Below are positions 1 to 4,586 of a DNA stretch of 7,522 bases, piece after piece. Numbering within the stretch: the stretch's first letter is position 1; each line of letters opens with the position of its first letter. Source of the stretch: RGIG2041 sp045532715 (GTDB taxonomy: Bacteria; Bacillota; Clostridia; UBA1381; UMGS1253); assembly GCA_045532715.1 (NCBI GenBank), contig JAZSGM010000051.1, positions 1 to 7,522 of the forward strand. The letters are read 5' to 3'. The notes under the pieces were generated by a model. The model was not told the DNA's origin, made no database searches, and worked only from the letters and a program-made list of their open reading frames with translations. The position numbers and the translations under genes were made by a program.

Positions 1-222
1 GATTGTAATTTCCTTGCCGTCTACAACGATGGAGCTTTCCTTTGCTTCAACGCTCTTGTTGTAACGACCCTGAGCGGAATCGTACTTTAAGAGGTGTGCA
101 AGCATTTCCGGCTTTGTGAGGTCGTTGATAGCAACAACTTCATAGCCTTCTGCACCGAACATCTGTCTGAAAGCCAGACGACCGATACGACCAAAACCAT
201 TAATCGCAACTTTTACTGCCAT
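1..222 (-). CDS. gap: Glyceraldehyde-3-phosphate dehydrogenase, N-terminal part
   Basis: Only the first 74 codons are in the window; the gene continues past the left edge. The translation starts MAVKVAINGFGRIGRLAFRQ, the classic NAD-binding Rossmann start of phosphorylating GAPDH (NGFGRIGR at residues 8-15). It is followed by VVAINDLT, whose Asn33-Asp34 is the usual adenosine-ribose contact, and by LLKYDSAQGRY, also typical of the family. The enzyme is cytoplasmic and oxidises glyceraldehyde 3-phosphate to 1,3-bisphosphoglycerate in glycolysis. The catalytic Cys lies outside the window and cannot be checked. The start is fixed by a GGAGG ribosome site at 231-235, eight bases upstream. It lies 114 bp downstream of the cyclophilin gene on the same strand and has its own promoter. 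No terminator is seen between them, so some read-through is possible. Confidence 0.97.
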   Translation of the reverse strand, partial: MAVKVAINGFGRIGRLAFRQMFGAEGYEVVAINDLTKPEMLAHLLKYDSAQGRYNKSVEAKESSIVVDGKEITI

Positions 223-269
223 TTGAATTACCTCCAAATATTTTATTAACTTTTAAAGTTACCTATACT

Positions 270-298
270 ATTTTACAACAACTATTTCATTTTTACAA
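270..298 (-). promoter_or_regulatory. Sigma-A-like promoter for gap
   Basis: On the minus strand, TTGTAA (293-298) and TAAAAT (270-275) are separated by exactly 17 bp, inside a very AT-rich spacer between the cyclophilin gene and gap. The -10 box ends about 47 bases upstream of the gap start codon. This would give the glycolytic gene expression independent of the upstream isomerase operon. The boxes are seen in the sequence; activity is inferred. Confidence 0.6.
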
Positions 299-336
299 GT
301 TTTTTTTGTTAAATTTTTGATAATCTGGATTTTTTT

Positions 337-831
337 TTATTTTTCCAAAGAAACCTTAATGATTTTTGGTTGATTTTGAGGCAAAACCGTTCCGTTTCTG
401 TCGACAACTTGGGCATTTTGAACAATCGCATCCACAACCTCAATGCCTTCGATCACCTTACCGAATGCTGCATATTCGCCGTCGAGGTGCGGTGCATCCT
501 CGTGCATAATGAAGAACTGGCTGCTTGCCGAGTCGCGCATCATGCTTCTCGCCATGGAAATTACGCCGCGCGTATGACGCAGGTCGTTCTTTACGCCGTT
601 GGAAGCAAACTCGCCCTTAATCTTCTCCTTCGAGCCGCCCATACCCGTACCTTCCGGATCGCCGCCCTGAATCATAAAGCCGCGGATAATTCTGTGGAAG
701 GTTAAACCGTCATAGAAGCCCTCACCGACCAGCTTTTCAAAGTTGGCAACCGTAATCGGTGCAACCTCCGGATACAGCTCCAGCTTCATTGTACCGTGCT
801 CGGTTTCCATAATTACCTTTACATTTTCCAT
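337..831 (-). CDS. Cytoplasmic cyclophilin-type peptidyl-prolyl isomerase
   Basis: A 164-residue single-domain cyclophilin with no signal peptide or membrane segment, so it should act in the cytoplasm, catalysing cis-trans isomerisation of X-Pro bonds during folding. The active-site core is intact: FHRIIRGFMIQGGD at 45-58 supplies the catalytic Arg47 plus Phe52, Met53 and Gln55, and SSQFFI at 103-108 supplies the hydrophobic pocket. HLDGEYAAFGKV follows at 115-126. His115 stands where human cyclophilin A has Trp121, a bacterial-type substitution generally linked to weak cyclosporin binding. The length is normal for the compact bacterial form. The start is supported by an AGGAGA site (839-844) with 7-base spacing. 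It lies 14 bp behind the lipoprotein cyclophilin and is almost certainly cotranscribed. The closest relative in the window is that neighbour, from which it differs mainly by lacking the export signal and linker. Confidence 0.95.
   Translation of the reverse strand: MENVKVIMETEHGTMKLELYPEVAPITVANFEKLVGEGFYDGLTFHRIIRGFMIQGGDPEGTGMGGSKEKIKGEFASNGVKNDLRHTRGVISMARSMMRDSASSQFFIMHEDAPHLDGEYAAFGKVIEGIEVVDAIVQNAQVVDRNGTVLPQNQPKIIKVSLEK
428..531. repeat. Duplicated cyclophilin core, copy 1
   Basis: This 104-bp stretch aligns without gaps to 937-1040 with 98 identical bases, including an uninterrupted 44-base match. It encodes the QFFI-to-EVVDAI part of the cyclophilin fold. The match shows the two neighbouring isomerase genes arose by tandem duplication and have diverged little here, or have been evened out by gene conversion. 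Confidence 0.85.
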
Positions 832-845
832 TTTAGTATCTCCTC

Positions 846-1511
846 TTATTCAAAATATATTCTGTTGATTTTCAACTGATTTTCCGGCAAAACCGTACCG
901 TTCGAGTTCGGCTCCACAACGGAGTTTTCCACAATGGCATCCACAACCTCAATGCCTTCCGTCACCTTACCGAATGCTGCATATTCGCCGTCGAGGTGCG
1001 GTGCAGCCTCGTGCATAATAAAGAACTGACTGCTCGCCGAATTGTACGAAGTCGACCGCGCCATGGAAATCACACCGCGCTCATGCGCAAGAAGATTGTT
1101 TACCCCATTTGCCAGAAACTCACCCTTAATTTTATCCGGTGCGCCGCCGGTACCATTTCCACTCGGATCGCCGCCCTGAATCATAAAGCCCTCAATCACT
1201 CTGTGGAAGGTCAGACCGTCATAAAACTGTTCACTCACCAGCTTCTGGAAATTCGCAACCGTAATCGGTGCCATTTCCGGGTTCAGTGTCACGTGAATGT
1301 CGCCAAACTCCGTTTCAATCACCGCGTTGAGCTTTGTTTCATCCACCTTCGGCTCAACAATCTTTTCCGCTTCAGCCGGTTTTTCGGTTTTTTCTTCCGC
1401 CTTATCCGGCTCTGCGGTTGTGTGCGTCATATCCGTGCTACCGCACGCACCAAACGCGAGCAGCATTACTGCCGCAAGCAATACAGCCAATACTTTTTTC
1501 ATCTCTTTCAT
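846..1511 (-). CDS. Lipoprotein cyclophilin-type peptidyl-prolyl isomerase
   Basis: A 221-residue protein with a lipoprotein signal: MKEMKK, a hydrophobic run (residues 7-20), then LAFGAC with the probable lipidated Cys23. Phe at the -3 position is unusual for a lipobox, but the rest fits. A charged, flexible linker (24-60, rich in Glu, Lys and Pro) leads to a complete cyclophilin domain (about 61-220) with FHRVIEGFMIQGGD at 102-115 (catalytic Arg104), SSQFF at 160-164 and HLDGEYAAFG at 172-181. It should sit on the outer face of the membrane and help fold exported proteins. I chose the ATG at 1511 because AGGAG (1517-1521) lies 5 bases upstream. The reading frame stays open to 1598, but that would overlap the TPR gene and place 29 unlikely residues before the signal peptide. 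The gene lies 40 bp downstream of the TPR gene and 14 bp before its cytoplasmic paralogue. Confidence 0.93.
   Translation of the reverse strand: MKEMKKVLAVLLAAVMLLAFGACGSTDMTHTTAEPDKAEEKTEKPAEAEKIVEPKVDETKLNAVIETEFGDIHVTLNPEMAPITVANFQKLVSEQFYDGLTFHRVIEGFMIQGGDPSGNGTGGAPDKIKGEFLANGVNNLLAHERGVISMARSTSYNSASSQFFIMHEAAPHLDGEYAAFGKVTEGIEVVDAIVENSVVEPNSNGTVLPENQLKINRIYFE
937..1040. repeat. Duplicated cyclophilin core, copy 2
   Basis: Partner of 428-531: direct orientation, 104 aligned bases, 6 mismatches, offset 509 bp. It lies inside the lipoprotein cyclophilin gene. Homology at the protein level extends over the whole isomerase domain, but base identity is highest in this block. Confidence 0.85.
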
Positions 1512-1525
1512 CCTTTCTCCTTTTC

Positions 1526-1543
1526 CTGCGGCAGGCACCGCAG
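1526..1543 (-). other. Intercistronic hairpin between TPR and lipoprotein genes
   Basis: In the transcript, CTGCGG and CCGCAG form a perfect 6-bp GC-rich stem around a six-base loop. It begins 8 bases after the TPR stop codon and ends 4 bases before the AGGAG of the lipoprotein gene. It is followed by a purine run rather than a T-run, so it is not a normal intrinsic terminator. It could affect mRNA processing or modulate translation of the next gene. Confidence 0.4.
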
Positions 1544-1551
1544 TATACAGT

Positions 1552-2403
1552 TTATTTATCCAATCTGTCGATTGCATCTTCAATTTCCTTTTCCGCAATC
1601 GTCGTCATAAAAGAACGTGTGCAGGAATTCGCCATGCGGTAATATTCCAATGCCTGCGCAAGATTTCCAAGTCCTTCTTCCGCCTGCGCCGCGTGGTAAT
1701 AGATTTCCACGCCCTTATTGCCGGCATTCATACTTTTTTTCGACAACGCCTGCGCTTCTTCATACTCGCCCTTCATCAAGTGCAAAATGACCATATTGTC
1801 TATAATCACTTTGTTTTCACTGTTGTATGCATACGCTTCCTCATTAAAGCTGTACATATCCTCACTTTTCGCAAGAATCTTATAATAGCCGAGGGTGCCG
1901 TATACATTGGTGGTCTTATAGGTTTCAAAAATGGTCTCCATCATTTTTGTCGCCTCTTCATACTCCCCCTTTTTATAGCAAACCAAGGATAAAATCTGGC
2001 GCACCTGATTTTTATCCGCATCCGAGATTCTTTTGCTGAGCAGCGCATAATTTGCAACAATCTTCGCATCCTCCGCACGACCGCAACGCAAAAGAATATA
2101 CGCGTATGCACTTGAATTCACTGCACCGGCACGCGGATGCTCATGCCCCGCCTTCAGATAACGCAGCGCCTTATTGTTGTTGCCGTTTGCATAGGCTCTT
2201 TGTCCGAGCAGCGTCAGTATGGTCGGCCACTGCCAGATCACCAGCCCCGCAAGCACAATCGCTGATACGATAAAGCCCGGCATCCAGCCGAGGCGGAATG
2301 CAAAAAACACAACCGCGAACACCAGCAGCGTAATGACCGTCGACTTTGACAGCTTCACCCTCTGGTTTTTCTTTTGTTTTTTTCCCTTTTCTTTTTTTGC
2401 CAC
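1552..2403 (-). CDS. Membrane-anchored TPR-like protein
   Basis: A 283-residue protein. The first 20 residues are very lysine-rich (MAKKEKGKKQKKNQRVKLSK). Two membrane segments follow, about 22-38 and 42-62, joined by a very short RLGW turn, so the N-terminus and the large C-terminal part should both face the cytoplasm. From about 67 on it is all helical, with TPR-like units: ANGNNNKALRYLKAG (72-86), ILLRCGRAEDAKIVANYAL (103-121), CYKKGEYEEATKMMETIFE (142-160), HLMKGEYEEAQALSKKSM (208-225) and EEGLGNLAQALEYYRMA (242-258). Such repeats usually serve as protein-binding scaffolds. No enzymatic motif is visible. The start codon is GTG, supported by an AAGGGAGA site at 2413-2420; spacing is slightly long. 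It is the first gene of the probable operon with two cyclophilins, which hints at a role in protein export or envelope folding, but that is inference. No specific gene name is recognised. Confidence 0.85.
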   Translation of the reverse strand: MAKKEKGKKQKKNQRVKLSKSTVITLLVFAVVFFAFRLGWMPGFIVSAIVLAGLVIWQWPTILTLLGQRAYANGNNNKALRYLKAGHEHPRAGAVNSSAYAYILLRCGRAEDAKIVANYALLSKRISDADKNQVRQILSLVCYKKGEYEEATKMMETIFETYKTTNVYGTLGYYKILAKSEDMYSFNEEAYAYNSENKVIIDNMVILHLMKGEYEEAQALSKKSMNAGNKGVEIYYHAAQAEEGLGNLAQALEYYRMANSCTRSFMTTIAEKEIEDAIDRLDK

Positions 2404-2444
2404 TTTGAAAGGTCTCCCTTCATTATTACATAAACATCTCTACC

Positions 2445-2473
2445 ATTAAAGCATATTTTTGACTTTTTGTCTA
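2445..2473 (-). promoter_or_regulatory. Sigma-A promoter for the TPR-cyclophilin operon
   Basis: On the minus strand, TAGACA (2468-2473) and TTTAAT (2445-2450) lie 17 bp apart. The -10 box is preceded by TATGC, an extended -10 signature. It lies 41 bp upstream of the GTG start and faces away from the MBL gene promoter. Confidence 0.65.
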
Positions 2474-2498
2474 TAAGTTATTTTAATTTTCACAATTC

Positions 2499-2512
2499 GT
2501 ACATATTTGTAC
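2499..2512. repeat. Small inverted repeat between divergent promoters
   Basis: GTACA and TGTAC flank TATT, giving a perfect 5-bp inverted repeat. It sits near the middle of the divergent intergenic region, about 25 bp from one -35 box and 29 bp from the other. The position would suit a shared operator, but an AT-rich palindrome this short can occur by chance. No regulator is identified. Confidence 0.3.
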
Positions 2513-2541
2513 AACCAAGGGGTGTTTTTTGCACGCAAGCC

Positions 2542-2570
2542 TTGTAACCTCCGTTTTCCTATGCTATAAT
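2542..2570 (+). promoter_or_regulatory. Sigma-A promoter for the MBL gene
   Basis: TTGTAA (2542-2547) and a consensus TATAAT (2565-2570) are separated by 17 bp, with TGC immediately before the -10 box (extended -10). The -10 ends 34 bp upstream of the ATG at 2605, giving a short leader that contains the AAGGAA ribosome site (about 2592-2597). Confidence 0.75.
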
Positions 2571-2604
2571 AATCAGCAAAGGAAATAAAGAAAGGAATCG
2601 AGCT

Positions 2605-4140
2605 ATGGATACACCAATTCAAATTCAAGCAAACCAAAGCAGTACCGTATGGCAAATCGCCAACTGTACCGCGGCGGACTTTTCCAAGTTCTGCGCCGAA
2701 ATCGAGCAGCACGGGTATCAGCGCAAAGAGCAAAACAGTTTTTTTGACGCGCACAACTACTGCGGCTACGCAAAAGAAAATGATGCGTTGTTTATAAACT
2801 ATTTTTCAAACACCGACCAAGTCTCCGTTGTGCTGGAGAAAAACTGTAAATACTTCGATTTTGCGGATGCCCCAACCGCCGAGAAAACAGCGCCGCAGAT
2901 TACGCAGGTGTATCTGGAAGACTTCGGCATGTCTTACGTGATCCGCCTCTGCGACGGCAGATTTGTAATCATCGACGGTGGCAGAGAGTTCGAACAGGAT
3001 GCCGACCGCTTGTTCAACTGTTTAAAAGAAGGCACGCCGCACGCAAAGCCGATCATTGCCGCTTGGATTTTAACGCATCCGCACAGCGACCACCATCTCT
3101 GCCTGCAAACCTTCCTGGGCAAATATATCGAAGACGTGCAGATTGAGAAATTCTTGTATAATTATCCGGCGTATGACGACTTGGAACACTTCCCTGCTAT
3201 GCAAAAATCCGACAGGCGCGTAGAGCGCAATACCTCACCGTACGTCAATATTCCGGTAATGGAAGACTACATATCGCGCACAGGTGCAGAAATATTTATG
3301 CCGCACACCGGCCAGACCTACACCTTTGCAGATGCTACGTTTTCCTGCCTCGCCTGCTTGGACGACGGGTTTGATGAAGCACCAAATATAAACGCAACCT
3401 CGCTCGTCTTCCGTATGACACTTTGCGGACAGACTGTGCTTTGGGGCGCCGACGCAAGCTTCTCGGCTTCCAAACTGCCGCAGAAGTACAAGGCGTTCCT
3501 GAAATCGGATATCCTGCAAGTACCGCACCACGGTTTCCAGTCCGGCGATCCTATGGCGCAAATCGAAGCCTACCAATACATCAAGCCGTCCGTATGCTTC
3601 CTGCCGGTTTCTACGTTCAATGCGTATACCGTCAACGTCATCCACAGACCCAGCTCCAGATTTTTAATGGAGAATATGGATGTAGATGAATGGATTATGG
3701 GCGATCCGACAAGAACCATCACCCTACCATACACGCCGCCGGCCTATAAAAAGACAGAACACAAGCGCCTGCTCGACGAAGGCATCCGCTCCAACGGTTG
3801 CAAGACCTGGATATTCTCCGGCTTAAACACCGGCAACCCGGAGGATATGGAATTCACCTTCCTGAATATGACGCTCAACCCGGTCAAGGTATGGATAGAA
3901 TTCTTCTTTGAAACCGAAGTCAGCGGCGGCATCCGTTACGTCACGGTACACCTCAACCGCCAGAGCATCAAGACGCTGAACATCACCGGCGACGAAGTGG
4001 ACGACAACGACGTGTGGTTCAACTGGATGTCTATGGCCGCGGTCGGTATTCCGGAAAATGCGGATTTTGGCGTACGTTTCTTAAGTGATGCGCCGATTGT
4101 AATCAGCCATAAAACGAAGAAAGAAAGCCACAAGGCTTAA
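2605..4140 (+). CDS. ComEC-like metallo-beta-lactamase-fold hydrolase with ASRT-like C-terminus
   Basis: A 511-residue cytoplasmic protein with no signal or membrane segment. Residues 1-95 form an N-terminal region I do not recognise. A metallo-beta-lactamase fold follows at about 98-350: the metal-binding HPHSDHH at 158-164 (His158, His160, Asp162, His163), NATSLVF at 263-269, LWGADAS at 279-285 (Asp283) and PHHG at 307-310. This motif order is that of the ComEC/Rec2-type hydrolases, not antibiotic beta-lactamases; the substrate may be a phosphodiester or nucleic acid, but this is not certain. The C-terminal part (about 400-505) resembles the ASRT family: an Asn followed by alternating beta residues, IEFFFETE (431-438), RYVTVHLNR (444-452), IPENADFGV (482-490) and SDAPIVISHK (494-503). 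ASRT domains are small beta-sandwiches thought to bind small molecules. That assignment is from memory of the family pattern. The gene is monocistronic, with its own promoter and terminator; the ribosome site is 8 bases before the ATG. Confidence 0.88.
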   Translation: MDTPIQIQANQSSTVWQIANCTAADFSKFCAEIEQHGYQRKEQNSFFDAHNYCGYAKENDALFINYFSNTDQVSVVLEKNCKYFDFADAPTAEKTAPQITQVYLEDFGMSYVIRLCDGRFVIIDGGREFEQDADRLFNCLKEGTPHAKPIIAAWILTHPHSDHHLCLQTFLGKYIEDVQIEKFLYNYPAYDDLEHFPAMQKSDRRVERNTSPYVNIPVMEDYISRTGAEIFMPHTGQTYTFADATFSCLACLDDGFDEAPNINATSLVFRMTLCGQTVLWGADASFSASKLPQKYKAFLKSDILQVPHHGFQSGDPMAQIEAYQYIKPSVCFLPVSTFNAYTVNVIHRPSSRFLMENMDVDEWIMGDPTRTITLPYTPPAYKKTEHKRLLDEGIRSNGCKTWIFSGLNTGNPEDMEFTFLNMTLNPVKVWIEFFFETEVSGGIRYVTVHLNRQSIKTLNITGDEVDDNDVWFNWMSMAAVGIPENADFGVRFLSDAPIVISHKTKKESHKA

Positions 4141-4149
4141 GGAAAACAA

Positions 4150-4189
4150 AAAGACAATTGTTCCTTCGAAGAACAGTTGTCTTTTTTTT
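4150..4189 (+). terminator. Intrinsic terminator of the MBL gene
   Basis: A 14-bp stem (arms 4150-4163 and 4171-4184, one G-U pair) with a seven-base loop, running into eight T residues (4182-4189). It starts 9 bp after the MBL stop codon. Its 3' arm overlaps the -35 box of the next promoter. Confidence 0.9.
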
Positions 4190-4205
4190 ATATGTATATT
4201 ATAAT
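4177..4205 (+). promoter_or_regulatory. Promoter upstream of the truncated Sua5 copy
   Basis: TTGTCT (4177-4182) and TATAAT (4200-4205) lie 17 bp apart. The -35 box is part of the 3' arm and T-run of the preceding terminator. The same two hexamers with the same spacing occur upstream of the second Sua5 start (7392-7420). The likely ribosome site is AAAAGGA at 4227-4233, eight bases before the ATG. Confidence 0.65.
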
Positions 4206-4241
4206 AAGAAATAATACATAAAGAGCAAAAGGAATGTATCT

Positions 4242-4310
4242 ATGGAAACAAAGGAAATCAAATTCAATCCCGAGCATATAGATTTATCGCTTGCAAAAGA
4301 AGCCGGCGCA
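4242..4310 (+). repeat. Direct repeat of sua5 5' end, copy 1
   Basis: Sixty-nine bases from the ATG are identical, including all third codon positions, to 7454-7522. The true repeat may extend to about 4548, but the window ends before the second copy can be compared. Upstream of the ATG the two leaders share the promoter hexamers but otherwise align poorly. Confidence 0.95.
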
Positions 4311-4550
4311 ATTTTAGCGCGCGGCGGTCTGGTGGCATTTCCGACCGAAACGGTATACGGACTCGGCGCGAACGCGCTCGATGAAGCTGCCGTAAAAAGC
4401 ATCTTTGCCGCAAAGGGCAGACCGTCGGACAATCCACTCATCGTGCACGTGGCAGACAGTGAAGACGTTTTTCCGCTTGTCGAAGAAATTCCGGAAAAAG
4501 CCAAACTGCTGATGCAGCATTTCTGGCCGGGTCCAATCAGTATTATATAG
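4242..4550 (+). pseudogene. Truncated Sua5/YwlC threonylcarbamoyl-AMP synthase (5' fragment)
   Basis: The 102-residue product matches the N-terminal third of the Sua5/YrdC/YwlC family, which makes threonylcarbamoyl-AMP from threonine, bicarbonate and ATP for the t6A modification of ANN-decoding tRNAs. Visible family motifs are AFPTETVYGLGANA (32-45), KGRPSDNPLIVHVAD (58-72) and FWPGP (94-98). It stops at PISII, where family members continue with a beta strand and then the SAN-containing part of the active site. Full proteins have about 200 residues (YrdC type) or about 350 (Sua5 type). The fragment should therefore be inactive. It keeps a promoter and ribosome site, so a short peptide may still be made, and transcription would end at the hairpin 5 bp downstream. 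Its first 69 bases are identical to the start of the gene at 7454. I read it as the remnant left when the surface-protein unit came to lie in this locus. Confidence 0.85.
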
Positions 4551-4554
4551 ACGA

Positions 4555-4583
4555 AAAAAGGAACGGCTTTCCCGTTCCTTTTT
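4555..4583. terminator. Bidirectional intrinsic terminator
   Basis: A perfect 12-bp inverted repeat (4555-4566 and 4572-4583) with loop CTTTC. The core GGAACGG/CCGTTCC is flanked by an A-run on one side and a T-run on the other, so it can end transcription in both directions. On the minus strand it starts 3 bp after the stop of the large secreted protein; on the plus strand, 4 bp after the truncated Sua5 stop. Confidence 0.92.
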
Positions 4584-4586
4584 GCA

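Noticed and set aside
223..336. Possible terminator between the cyclophilin gene and gap
   Set aside because: The region is rich in A and T runs, but I find no GC-containing stem preceding a T-run on the minus strand, so no terminator is called.
1512..1598. N-terminal extension of the lipoprotein cyclophilin to 1598
   Set aside because: It would add 29 residues before a normal signal peptide and overlap the end of the TPR gene. The ATG at 1511 has a good ribosome site.
1297..1992. 231-codon plus-strand frame opposite the TPR and lipoprotein genes
   Set aside because: Phe/Ser/Ile-rich shadow frame antisense to two well-supported genes, with no initiation signal.
2446..2754. 102-codon minus-strand frame across the divergent promoters
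   Set aside because: It overlaps both promoters and the 5' end of the MBL gene, has no ribosome site, and resembles no known protein.
2605..4140. Antibiotic-resistance beta-lactamase
   Set aside because: There is no signal peptide, and the motif set (HPHSDHH, GADAS, PHHG) belongs to the ComEC-like hydrolases, not to class B beta-lactamases.
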